In this document: positions 20,488 to 31,930 of the stretch, piece after piece
Layout: every line of letters begins with the position of its first letter
How positions within the stretch are numbered: the first letter of the stretch is position 1
NCBI RefSeq assembly: GCF_033115175.1
Contig: NC_084829.1
Coordinates: forward strand, 16,504,496 to 16,568,495
Source: Lepus europaeus
Lineage: Eukaryota > Chordata > Mammalia > Lagomorpha > Leporidae
Length of the DNA stretch: 64,000 nt
Reading direction: 5' to 3'
Position numbers and translations under genes: made by a program
Notes under the pieces: model-generated
The model's database searches: none
Seen by the model: the letters and a program-made list of their open reading frames with translations, nothing else
Told to the model about the DNA's origin: nothing

Positions 20488-20787
20488 CTGTTAGATAAGC
20501 AAAGTCATTAAAATAACCTGCTACTCTTATCTGACACCTGGAGTATTGCTTAGGAATGTTAATATTTCTTGAAAAAGTCTAGGGATGTTCCAATTAGCCG
20601 TGGGACAGGTTTGTCTATAAAACCCTTTTTTTCTTGGCTCCTGGCATGGAGATCCATATGTCTTGCAGCAGCCCAAGACCACACTATGTCCTTAAATCTC
20701 CCTAATAAATGACATTTTCTGTAATCCTGTTTTTGCCTCTCTTTGCTCTCTAGGCCAGTATGCCTTTGGCAGCTGGTTCTCACACAT
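20488..20787 (+). mobile_element. probable solitary LTR
   Basis: The roughly 300-bp unit begins TGTTAGATAAGC and ends CTCACACA. It contains a TATAAAA box near 20617 and an AATAAA near 20703, in the order U3, R, U5. No internal retroviral sequence adjoins it. The family is not identified, and the boundaries are by inspection only. Confidence 0.45.
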
Positions 20788-20829
20788 TAGGGTATTTTTC
20801 CTCCTAGAACCATGACAGTGTATACATTT

Positions 20830-21153
20830 TTCCTGCTGTCAAAACATCAGTAAGTAGCGCTGGAGGTTGAACTTGTGTTTAAGTCACTAACAAGAATGAA
20901 GCGATTGGTTTATGATTAAATGGACTGATTTCTCCATATTTGGTGAGAATTATATTTTAGTGTCCTGCAAGTTATTTTATCACCAGATGACCAAACCAAT
21001 GGGAACATCCTATCTTGGCTTCTGAGCCTCCAAACACCCCCCCCCCAAAAAAAAAAAACAAAACAAAACAAAACAAAAAACAACTCCTTCCTTTACAAGT
21101 AGCTTGTCTTAGGTATTTTGTTGTTGTAACAAAAAGCTGACTAATGCTGTGGA
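20830..21153 (+). mobile_element. MaLR-type LTR 3' end (MST/THE1-like)
   Basis: It ends with CTCCTTCCTTTACAAGTAGC, CTTAGGTATTTTGTTGTTGT and GACTAATGCTG, the typical close of mammalian MaLR LTRs. C8 and AAAAC repeats at 21038-21082 interrupt it. Confidence 0.6.
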
Positions 21154-21734
21154 TTCAAGCAGCCCAGCTAAGCCGAAAATAACAGACAGCTGAAGCTCCT
21201 CAGAGGAGTCTTTCCTAGTCTGAAAAACAAACCAAAAAGGAGGGAACCTGAGATGGAAATCTAGTGATCCAACCCCTTGTTTCATGGTTTACAAAACAGA
21301 ATCAGAGGTGGTGGGCAGCCGCAGGGCGCACGGTGACTTTCGTTCGCGGGCTGTGCCCACTGCCCACTGCGGCGGCTCTGCTCGTTCCCACAGGTCAGCT
21401 CTGCCCAAGGGGAAGCGGTGGAGGAGCCCAAGAGGGGGTCGGAGCGGCTGTCGGTGAAGCCTAGGAAGGAAGGATAAGTCATCAGACAAAAAAGTGCAAG
21501 CAAAGAGGGAGAGAGAAGCAAAGGGAAACCAGGCCGAGATGCTCACCAAGAAGCTAAAGTTGCCTGGAGAAAACAGAGAAACTCAACATGAGGAGAACCC
21601 AGCCTCTGCCTCTGTGAAGCAGAAGAGAAAGCAGCCAAGTCCGATGAACATCATACACCATGTGTTACCAGTGGTCCCTGTCTCCCTTCTTGTACAAGCC
21701 AAAGGAATGTTTTTATGAACTAGTTTGTAAATGT

Positions 21735-21808
21735 ATAGGAATAGAACCGAGGCCCACAATGTGCCATAAAGGCGACAACTTTACCAGCGTGCCACAATAC
21801 CAGCCTCT
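21735..21808 (-). mobile_element. CSINE head fragment, antisense
   Basis: Only the tRNA-like end is present: AATAGAACCGAGGCCCACAA through GTGCCACAATACCAGCC. Confidence 0.6.
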
Positions 21809-21849
21809 AGACTCCTTTCTTATTTTGGTGAAATAACTCCTTTGAAAAC

Positions 21850-22195
21850 ATTTGTAGCAGAGCGGGAGAAAGGAAGAGAGAAGAGAGAGGAAAGGGGGGC
21901 GGGAAGTAAAAAGAGAGAGAGAGAGAGATCACATGGTGAAACAGGAAGAAAAAGAGATTCAGGGGCCAGGCTCACTCCTCTCATAATAACTCCCTTTTTC
22001 GGGAGCTGAACAGGGTCCATCAAGAACCACATTAATCCCTTCTGAGGGCAGTGTCCTCGATGACCTGATCACCTTCCACTGGGCCCCAGCTCTTAAAGAT
22101 TCTGTCGCTTCAACACCACACTGGGGACCAAGCTTCCAGCATAAACTTTTGGAGGACGCACTCAAACCATATTCAAAGCATAGCAATCCTCATAC
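21850..22195 (-). mobile_element. MaLR-type LTR, antisense
   Basis: The order AGAGAGATCACATGG, GATGACCTGATCACCTTCCA, GGGCCCCAGCTCTTAAAGAT, CAACACCACACTGGGGACCA, ACGCACTCAAACCATATTCA follows the reverse complement of an MST/THE1-class LTR. It is non-coding. Confidence 0.65.
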
Positions 22196-22338
22196 TTGGA
22201 TCCAATGTTTTGATCCAATCATAGCAGTCTTCCAATTAAGAATCATTTCCTGTAGCACCTCCAGGTGGTCACAAAAACTGTTTTACCAAAAGATAAAGGC
22301 CTATATTTAAAAAGAAATTAGCTAACAATAAATATAAA

Positions 22339-22372
22339 GTGTGTGGCGTGTGTGTGTGTGTGTGTGTGTGTG
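22339..22372. repeat. (TG)n microsatellite
   Basis: A TG dinucleotide run, interrupted once by GGCG near its start. Confidence 0.95.
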
Positions 22373-23082
22373 GTATAGATGGGCCATGAGATATTAGTGA
22401 TTCACAAATCCAAGACTTATGAAACTGTAACTCAGGTAACATGCATCCCCCCAAATAAATCTGTGGTAAACAATGAAACTGACTAGTTGATGCTCTGCAG
22501 ATTAGCACATTTTACTCTCTGTTAATATGTTCAGGTTGTTTACCTTAGGCATTAGCATCCACATTTTGACAAGTACTCAAAATGTTAACTTTCCCTTTTT
22601 CTGTTTTTTTTTTCTTTAACAAAAGTAATAATAGGCTTATAATTTTGAAAAGATAAAATGGCACAGGTTTTATGATGAAAAGCAGCAGATCTTGCTTTAC
22701 CCATAGCCTCACTCCCTGACCCACCTGAGGGGTGATACTTTTTCTGTCTCTGATTCTCGTAATTGTTACTTCCATATCATTGAAGAATGTTTTGCTACTA
22801 GTTTTTGGTTTGTTTACTCTAGACATTAGTTGCTGAATATTTGCTATGTTCAATTGGAGTTTAAGTCACAATATCCAAACTATGTCATTATTCTTGGTTC
22901 CTCCTTTTATTACCTTGGGGAGGGGCTTCAATTTTTTACTCATTTATTTTAAACAAGGGCTTACTACTCCAGGTACACTCTGCATCACAGTTTAAGTCTA
23001 GTTATAAGGCATAGCTTCTGCTTGCCACCATGGACCTACTGAAATATTCTTGAGCCTTTTTCCTGTCCGTTTCACATATCTT

Positions 23083-23111
23083 TTTTTTTTTTTTTTTTGA
23101 CAGGCAGAGTG

Positions 23112-23151
<40 letters not shown>

Positions 23152-23397
23152 TCTTCCTTTTTGCCGTTGTTTCACCCTCCAATGGCCGCCGCGGTAGCGC
23201 GCTGCGGCCAGTGCACCGCGCTGATCCGATGGCAGGAGCCAGGTGCTTCTCCTGGTCTCCCATGGGGTGCAGGGCCCAAGAACTTGGGCCATCCTCCACT
23301 GCACTCCCTGGCCACAGCAGAGAGCTGGCCTGGAAGAGGGGCAACCGGGACAGAATCCGGTGCCCCGACCGGGACTAGAACCCGGTGTGCCGGCACT
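23083..23397 (-). mobile_element. young CSINE, 5'-truncated, with a perfect 15-bp target-site duplication
   Basis: The direct repeat CGTTTCACATATCTT is at 23068-23082 and 23398-23412. The element's tRNA-like head stops at the GTGCCGGCACT phrase, so the first 40 or so bases including the A box are absent, although the duplication is intact. An (AG)n run lies at 23118-23147. Confidence 0.95.
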
Positions 23398-23435
23398 CGT
23401 TTCACATATCTTAAACATAGATGAGCTGCTTGGTC

Positions 23436-23455
23436 TGCACACACACACACACACA
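23436..23455. repeat. (CA)n microsatellite
   Basis: A short CA run immediately after the 3' flank of the SINE at 23083-23397. Confidence 0.85.
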
Positions 23456-23871
23456 AAATGGTATCAATGGTTTTTTAATAGACACACACTGATTCTATTT
23501 AAACAGCTGCTTGTATCTTCTCCCATTAGATGTGTGGAAAGGAAGCAAAACATTCTGTTGTCTCCATGTAACCGCTGAAAGTTCCTCCTTTGTTGACATG
23601 TTTTGCCTGTATTCTAAATTATGTTCTTCTAGATGCTCACAGAATTCACATCACAAAACCTTGCTTTGCTTTCTGCTTCTGATTTCAAATCTGGAAGTGA
23701 AATCCTTCTTTTATGATCATTTATGATGAATTAGAACTAAAAGTATTTTCAATAAAAATACGAAATTTTCAAAGTTGACGAAATATTAAATATTATATTG
23801 AGTTTGTTAACATCTCTTTCAAATGAGATATATGGATTTAAAATACAAACATATGGAAGGATGTTATGCAG

Positions 23872-24098
23872 AAAGTTAAGCCACCACTGGGGACACTCAC
23901 ATCTCATTTCAGGGTACCAGTTCCCGCCCAGTTACTCTCATTCTGATCCAGTTTCTTGCTGACGCATCCTAGGAGGGAGCAAACAACGGCCAAAGTGCTT
24001 GGGAGGCTTCCGCCCACTTGGAAGACACAGATGGAGCTCCTGGCTCCTGACTTCAGCCTGCCCCAGCCCTGGCTATTGTGGATATTCCAGGAGTGAAG

Positions 24099-24168
<70 letters not shown>

Positions 24169-24207
24169 CCCCTCCCTCCCTCCCTCCCTCCTCTCTCTGC
24201 CTTTCAA
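23872..24207 (+). mobile_element. CSINE with a greatly expanded CT segment
   Basis: An older C repeat whose CT-rich region has grown into (CT)n at 24093-24166, followed by (CCCT)n to about 24193. The tail is short (CTTTCAAACAAAATGG). Confidence 0.85.
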
Positions 24208-24320
24208 ACAAAATGGAGAGAGAGAAGGAAGGGAGAGAGGGAGAGAGGAAGAGGAGGGATGGGGGAGGAAGAAAGACGGGAAGGAAAGGAAAAAGGGAAG
24301 AAAAGGAAGGAACTCTGTAA
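24093..24320. repeat. (CT)n / (CCCT)n tract followed by a GGAA-rich purine tract
   Basis: The polypyrimidine run at 24093-24193 is followed within 20 bp by a polypurine run at 24211-24315 on the same strand. The two are self-complementary in composition, just upstream of the ZSCAN12 CpG island. Confidence 0.92.
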
Positions 24321-24359
24321 TAGTCCGTAGAAGATCACTGTATGCATAATATTACCATT

Positions 24360-24960
24360 AACAATTACGGCGCGGGCGTAGTGGGTAAGCAGGTAAAGCC
24401 TCCCCTCAGGTCGGGGGAAGCGGGGTCAACGCTGCGTGAAGACGAGAAAGAGAAATCATGTTCATTTACTACGGAAAAACGACCGAGTCGGGGCCCCCGC
24501 TGCCCTTCCCGGCGCTGCCGCGGAAGTGCGCCACGCGCGAGCTCGGCGACGCCCTGCCCCGCACCTGCCGCTGCTTCCGGCCTTTGTGGGGTCCGCGGTG
24601 GGCTCCGGCCCCGCAGGGGTTCACGGCCTCAGTCCTTCGTCCTGAGGAGGGAGAGCTCTGCTGGGCCGCGGGTGAGCGAACCTGTAGTCCGGGGAGTGGG
24701 CGGGGGTTGCAGCGTTCCCACGGCCGGATCCCTCCCACCCCTTCCCGGCAGGTGCGGTGCGGTGCGGGCCAGGAGCCTCCGCCTCCCCTGCCCCGCGGAG
24801 ACCGGCCGGAGCCCGGGCCGCTGTGGTCCGCCCCGCCTCTGCAGTGAGTCCGTGGTGCGCGCCGCGTGGTCCCGGTTTTGTCTCGCGGTTTGGACCTCAC
24901 ACCTTGGATCCTCGGATTTGGCCAGCATCCCGGCGACCGTTTAGTGCGCACATCCTGTGT
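24360..24960 (+). promoter_or_regulatory. ZSCAN12: CpG island promoter and 5' untranslated exon of ZSCAN12
   Basis: Very CpG-dense, with no TATA box. It contains CTTCCGGCCTTTGT at 24574-24587, identical over 14 bases to the ZSCAN23 promoter. A strong donor (GCGG|GTGAGC) with GT at 24672-24673 could end exon 1 and join the acceptor at 25541. Short upstream reading frames such as ATG 24458 lie in or near the likely leader. The transcription start is inferred. Confidence 0.75.
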
Positions 24961-25541
24961 AGACTTAGAGTCACAGAAAAGGAAGGTAGGAGGAACCTAG
25001 AAGAGGAACCTCCCCAGCTTTCTTTATATAAAGTGCGAATCAGAGAGTAAATCTGAGGACATAAATTCGTGGGATGTCAAGGTTTCCAACAAACATCTGG
25101 ACATTTAGAAAGGTGTAAAAAGCAACTAATCAAGGCTGTTCTAAATCTGTATATATGAAATGCATGAAACTTGTATAACAAATACAAATTTTTCAAAATA
25201 AATTACCATATTATTTAAAATAAAGACTATTTAAAGCATCTTTTGTTACTGTTATGCACTTATTCTAAATGTCGGTTTTATTCCATGTAGTTATCCTTTA
25301 TTTTAGGACTAAATGAAAATAAATGCCCTACCAGATCTCACTGTTTCTTCTGAAATCCCTAAAACAAGTTGACACCTTTTCCTTTTGTCTTTGTTTTCAG
25401 TCCATTCTTAAGTCTTTTCTGTAAAAATATTTCCTGAATCTAGTAAATTAACCTGGAAGCAGGTGTTCAAAGGTGATGCATCCCAGAGTTTGAACTTGTT
25501 TGTGGTGCAGTTTTTGTTAATAATGATGACTTGTCCCTCAG

Positions 25542-26021
25542 GTCCACCTAGGAAGACGCTTTGCGGGGAGATCTTACTTGAAGCCCGGATAGAGCTTTGG
25601 CACTGCTGTGATGGCATCTACTTGGGATAGCCAGTCCCGCAAGGAACAGGATGAAGTTTTGGAAGTAAAGAGAGAGGAGGAGGAAGAGAAGTACAAGCAC
25701 ACTACCAGACAGGACTGGAGCCTGCAGGACACCACCCCTAACAGAGAGGTTTTCCGGCGGGACTTCAGGCGCTTCTGCTACCAGGAAACTTCTGGACCTC
25801 GTGAGGCTCTGGACCGCCTCCGGGAACTTTGCCATCAGTGGCTGAGGCCAGAGACACACACCAAGGAGCAGATCCTGGAGCTGCTGGTGCTGGAGCAGTT
25901 CCTGAGCATCCTGCCAGAGGAGCTGCGGGCCTGGGTGAGGCAGCACCATCCAGAGAGCGGGGAGGAGGCGGTGATGGTGCTGGAGGATTTGGAGCGAGAG
26001 CTGGATGAGCCGGGATGTCAG
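25542..26021 (+). CDS. ZSCAN12: ZSCAN12 exon with 5' UTR and SCAN domain
   Basis: The acceptor TGTCCCTCAG ends at 25541 and the donor GTGAGG begins at 26022. Bases 25542-25610 are leader. Coding from ATG 25611 gives residues 1-137, ending DEPGCQ. Confidence 0.92.
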
Positions 26022-26880
26022 GTGAGGGGGAAAAAGGTGTGATGTCTGTGTGTAACAGATGAATGGTGGGTTTCTTTTTTTTTTTTTTTTTTCTTTTTTT
26101 ACAGGCAGAGTGGATAGTGAGAGAGAGACAGAGAGAAAGGTCTTCCTTTTTGCCGTTGGGTCACCCTCCAATGGCCGCTGCGGCCGGCACATCGCGCTGA
26201 TATGAAGCCAGAAGCCAGGTGCTTCTCCTGGTCTCCCATGCGGGTGCAGGGCCCAAGGACTTGGGCCATCCTCCACTGACTTCCCGGGCGATAGCAGAGA
26301 GCTGGCCTGGAAGAGGGGCAACCGGGATAGAATCCGGCACCCCAACCGGGACTAGAACCCGGTGTGCCGGCGCCGCAAGGAGGAGGATTGGCCTGATAAG
26401 CCACGGCTCCGGCCGTGGGTTTCTTTTATAAAATTGTTCTTGATGCTTTGATGCATCAGAGAGTTTCATGGAAAAGTGGCTAATGTGTTCCTAACTTATT
26501 TATACCTTTTCCATGGAGGGACTGTGTATTTCTGAACCGAGCTACAAAATTCTGATTTAGGAACATGCTACTCAGCTGAGAAATAGAAGGTTTTTAGTAT
26601 AAGAGAGAAGGTGTGAAGAGAGATGATGCTAGCAGAGTGGGAAGCAGCCCCTGAAATGGGCATCGCTCCTGCTGCACAATACAAATAATTAGGAAAGTTT
26701 TACAGGTAATCCGCTGTCCTGGCCTTCTTTAAAAGATAAAGATAGAGAAGTCTACGGCCATACCACCCCAATACCACGCCCAATCTTGTCTGATCTCAGC
26801 AGATAGAGAAATCATCTTAGAGGAAGCCGACTTTGAGGTGTAGAAGCACAATGTAAAGTTAGGGAGGGAGAGGCAGACAG

Positions 26881-26919
<39 letters not shown>

Positions 26920-29900
26920 CCTACCTATATTGGAAACATTAGTTATGAGAAGATAGAGAGTCTAGGACCTTGACTATCAATCCCTGGAGTTTAGATTTTA
27001 TTCTATAAGACAGAGGTTTCTAAATTTTTTTTAAGATTTATTTATTTTAAAAAAAAGATTTATTTATTTAGTTGAAAGTCAGAGTTACACAGAGAGACAA
27101 GAGGCAGAGAGAGAGAGGTCGTCCATCCAAGGCTTCTAACCTTTTCTCCTTGAGTCTGAATGAGATTTACTAACCCTGAAACATAAGAGAACCAAATTAT
27201 GTAGAACATTTTTGTTATGACAGTGATACAAGGCTATGGCTCTTGACCAGTGACAGTTTTGTGCCCTGAAGAGCATTTGGCAATCTTTTGGGACATTTTT
27301 GGTTGTCATAACTGGGGGAGGTGCTACTGGTATCTCGTGAGTAGAGGATGGGGATAATGCTAAACATCTTACAGTGCACAGGACAGCCTCAAACAACAGA
27401 GAATTATCTGACCCAACATGTCAATATGTTGACCCAACATTAGGAAACTTTGGTATAGAGAGTATGAAAGTTGGGGCAAGAGCTTTGGCTTAGCAGGTTA
27501 AAGCCCTGGCCTGCAGCACCAGCATCCCATTGGCCACTGGTTTGAGTCCTGGCTGCTCCACTTCCTATCCAGCTCCCTTCTGATGGCCTGGGAAAGCAGT
27601 GGAAGATGGCCCAAGTGCTTGGGCTCCTGCACCTGCATGAGAGACCTGGAAGAAGCTCTTGACTCCTGGCTTTGGTTTGGCTCAGTTCTGGTCGTTGTGA
27701 CCATTTGGGGAATGAACCAGTAGATGGAAGACCTCTTTCTCGCTCACTCTATATCTACCTCTCTCTGTAACTCTGTCTTTCAAATAAATAAAGTAAGCCT
27801 TAAAAAAAAAAAAGAATATGAAACTTGATGATGTAATGAAACAAGTTTAATATAGCACTGGGGAATAAAAAAGGTTGGAAGTTTGAAATACAGTCAGGAA
27901 ATGGGACTACAAAGAATGAAACATGCCTTGGGTAAGAATTAACTGGAAATGGTCTATGGCCATACCACCTTCCTTGAATGCCCTAATCTCAAGCTAAACA
28001 GGATCTGGCTTATTTAGTACTTGGATAGGAGAATCAACTGGAAATAACAACACATTACATCTTTAAAGAAGGAAGAACCAATGGAGAACTTTTTTTTTTT
28101 TTCAGGAAAATTCCTTTATTTATTTGAAAAGTACAGTGACAGAGGGAAAGAGGAAGAGAGAGATCCTCCATCTGCTAGTTCACTCCCCAAATGACTGCAA
28201 CAGCCAGGACTGGGCCAGGCCAAAGCCAGGAGCCTGGAACTCCATCCAGGTCTCCCATGTAGGGGCAGGGACTCAAGCACTTGAGTCTTCATCATCTGCT
28301 TTCCCAGGTACATTAGCAAGAAGCTGAATCAGAAGCAGAGTAACTGGGACTCAAACAGCACTCTGCTGTGAGATGTGGATGTTGCAAGCAGCTTAATCCA
28401 TTGGGCCACAATGCTGGCCCCCAATGGAGAATTCTTTACTGAATAATCTGTTCAAGGCTAAGCAGTAGAGATTTGAAGTGTGAAACATGGCCGGAACAGG
28501 TACACTCCTAATACAGTTAAAGATTGCAGAGGATAACTTAGCAGATATTTACCGAATATCTATTTTGTACCAAGCACCATTTTAGGCATTGGGAATACAG
28601 CACGAACAAAGCATAGATGGTTGCTGTTGTTGTATAGAGTCTAATCCACTGAGAGAACACAGACAGTAAGCAAAGAATCAACAGGCATAAGATGTCAAGT
28701 GTTGATAAAACAAAGGGGCAGGCATTTGGCCTCGCAGTTAAAATGTTTGTCCTATAAGGAGTGCCTGAGCTTGAAACCCACCTCCAGCTCCTGACTCCCA
28801 ACTTCCTGCTAATGCAGACCTTGGGAGGCAGCAGTGATGGCTCAAGTCGTTGGGTTCCTACTGCTCGTTTCAAGTAATTAGGTTTCTGCTATCCAGGTGG
28901 GAGACCTGGATTGGATTCCCAACTCCTGCTTCAGCTGTGGCTCAGTCGTAGCTATCACAGGCATTTGGGGAATGAACCAGCAAATGATAGCTTTCTCTCC
29001 CTCTGTCTCTCTCAAATAAATAAATAAAATATTTTTTAAAGATTGATTTATATATTTGAAAGGCAGAGTTACAGAGAGGCTGAGGCAGAGAGATTTTCCA
29101 TCCACTGGTTCACTCCCCAAGTGACCTCAATGGCTGGAGCTGCACTGATCTGAAGCCAGGAGCCAGGCGCTTCCTCTGGGTCTCCCATGTGGATGCAGAG
29201 GCCCAAGGACTCGGGCCATCTTCCACTGCTTTCCCAGGCCATAGCAGAGACCTGGATTAGAAGAGGAGCAGCCAAGACTTGAACTGGCACCCACAGGGAT
29301 GCTGGCACCATAGGTGGTGGCCTTACCTGCTATGCCACAGCACCAACCCCAATAAATAAAACTTTTTTTTTTTTGACAGGCAGAGTGGACAGTGAGAGAG
29401 ACAGAGAGAAAGGTCTTCCTTTTTGCCGTTGTTTCACCCTCCAATGGCTGCCACGGCTGGCGTGCTGTGGCCGGCGCACCGCGCCGATCCGATGGCAGGA
29501 GCCAGGTGCTTATCCTGGTCTCCCAAGGGGTGCAGGGCCCAAGCATTTGGACCATCCTCCACTGCCTTTCCGGGCCACAGCAGAGAGCTGGCCTGGAAGA
29601 GGGGCAACCGGGACAGAATCTGGCGCCCCGACAGGGACTAGAACCTGGTGTGCTGGCGCCGCAAGGCGGAGGATTAGCCTGTTGAGCCGCGGCGCCGGCC
29701 TAAATAAAACTTTTGAAATTAAAAAAAAAAAAAAAAAAAAGTGAGGCCGGCGCCGCGGCTCACTAGGCTAATCCTCCACCTGCAGCACCGGCACCCCAGG
29801 TTCTAGTCCCTGTTGGGGCGCCGGATTCTATCCCGGTTGCCCCTCTTCCAGTCCAGCTCTCTGCTGTGGCCCGGGAGTGCAGTGGAGGATGGCCCAAGTC

Positions 29901-30181
29901 CTTGGGCCCTGCACCTGCATGGGAGACCAGGAGAAGTACCTGGCTCCTGGCTTCGGATCAGCGCGATGTGCCGGCCGCAGCGGCCATTGGAGGGTGAACC
30001 AACGGCAAAGGAAGACCTTTCTCTCTGTCTCTCTCACTATCCACTCTGCCTGTCAAAAAAAAAAAAAAAAATGCTTACTTAATTCACAGAGTGGCTGAAA
30101 TTACTGATTAAATTACTGATTAATTTGGGGAGCAAGGGACAAAGCAAAGAGAGATGGTATGAAAGGAAAAGAGAGATGAGC

Positions 30182-30225
<44 letters not shown>

Positions 30226-31896
30226 GTGTTCCTGTGAGATAGAAGGGAAGGAGATGATGCAGGTGGAGATGGGTGTAGCGAGAGGTAAATGAGTTCTGAG
30301 ATGATCCGGATCTCAGATAAATAGAAAATAAAAGCATCTTCCCAGCGGGAAGTGGGATGGGAACTCCAGAAGGGCCACTCCTGAGAACAGCTTCTAGAAT
30401 GAATATGCCAGATTCCTCGCCTGTCCCGGCTTTTCTCATCTTTCTGTTCTTCTTTCTCTTCTATTCCCTTCTGATTTTCTTCTTTAACATTTCTCTCTCC
30501 TTTTTCTCTTCTGTGTTATGTTCTCCTAAATTATGTATTTTTCCTCCCTTCTGCCCTTTTGTTAAACACTTCTTTTCCTTCTCTGCTTTATTTTTTCTTT
30601 CTTTCCCTTCTCCACTTCTTTAAGACAAAGAACTTAAAGCAGTACAATCAATACTCTTTAGCTGTTAACAACAAGGGACATTATTTCTGGTCAGGGAAGG
30701 GAAGCCCTAGAGGAGGCAACATTTACTTTGACCTTGAAGAATAGGTAGGATTATGGCCAGCTCATATCTACAAAAGCCATTTCAAGTTTGAGCGAGCTTG
30801 GTGCCACTGCTGTAAATAGCATTCCCTTTTGTTCTCTGTTCCCACAGCAAATCTGTGAGCTGTACCTCATCTTTCCTCAGGTCTTAGTCCACACTGAGAA
30901 ACAGGAAATGTCCTTGCAGGAGATGGTACCACTAGGAACAGAACCAGAACCCGGTATATTCCTCCAATCCGTGAAAGTGCAGATAAAGTGTGAATCTCCA
31001 GACCATGAAGCCCAACAGGAGCAAGGTAAGGAGGAGAGATCCGTTTCAGGAGGAGCAGGAAGATAGGGTAACACACAGATTCTTTTTTTTTTTTCTTTAA
31101 GATTTACTTTATTTATTTGAAAGGTAGAGTTATTGGGGGGAGGGGCAGGGAGAAGCAGGGGGAGATACATCTTCCCTCTGCTGATCTATTCTTCAAATGG
31201 CTGCAATGACCAGGTCTGGGTCAGGCCAAAGCCAGGAGCCAGGAACTTCTGGGTCTCTCGCTTGGGTTGTATGGTACCATCTTCCACTGCTTTCCCAGGC
31301 ACATTAGCAGGGAGCTGGATCGCAAGTGGAGCAGCCGGAACTGGATGCCAGCATTGCAGGTGGGGGCTTAACCTGTTATGCCACAACACTGGCCCCCCTG
31401 AGGCTCTTTTATACTTAGTACTGTTTCTAATCATGAACATCTAGAATTTCTAGGAATCTACAGCTCAGACAACCTGATTTGTCACTCTCTCTCTCTCTCT
31501 CTCTCTTTTTTTTTTTTTTAAGATTTATTTTAGGGGCCAACATTGTGGCATAGCAGGAAAAGCCATCACCTGCAATGCCAGCATCCCATATGGGCACCAG
31601 TTCAAGTCCCAGCTGCTCCACTGCCAATCTAGCTCTTTGCTATGGCCTGGGAAAGCAGTGGAAGATGGCCCAAGTGCATCTGCGTGGGAGACCCAGAAGA
31701 AGCTTCTGGCTCCTGGCTTTGTATTGGCCCAGCTTGAAGGAAATAATATAGAGAAATGTTACTGTATTTGAGGAGTGAACCAGTGGATGGAAGAGTTCTC
31801 TGTCTCTCTACCTCTCTATAACTCTGCCTTTTGAATAAATTTTTATTTTTAAAAAAGCTTTATTTTATTTATTTGAAAGAGTAACAGAGATAGCGG

Positions 31897-31930
<34 letters not shown>

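Noticed and set aside
23002-23454. Long frames across SINEs (here and at 6666-7038, 25548-26345, 29373-29744, 47043-47468)
   Set aside because: They repeat the same translated CSINE text ([18 protein letters not shown] and similar) in many places; they are repeat translations, not proteins.
24093-24193. Regular direct repeats as a possible CRISPR array
   Set aside because: These are CT and CCCT microsatellites without spacers, in a vertebrate genome.
24458-24847. 129-codon open frame in the ZSCAN12 CpG island
   Set aside because: High GC content favours long chance frames in all phases here, and frames on the opposite strand are equally long. There is no domain, and it overlaps the presumed untranslated exon. 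At most it is an upstream ORF.
29743-29830. tRNA-like head with A and B box signals in young CSINEs
   Set aside because: The B box GGTTCTAGTCC and nearby A-box-like sequence are part of the SINE promoter; no tRNA gene with a cloverleaf and acceptor stem is present.
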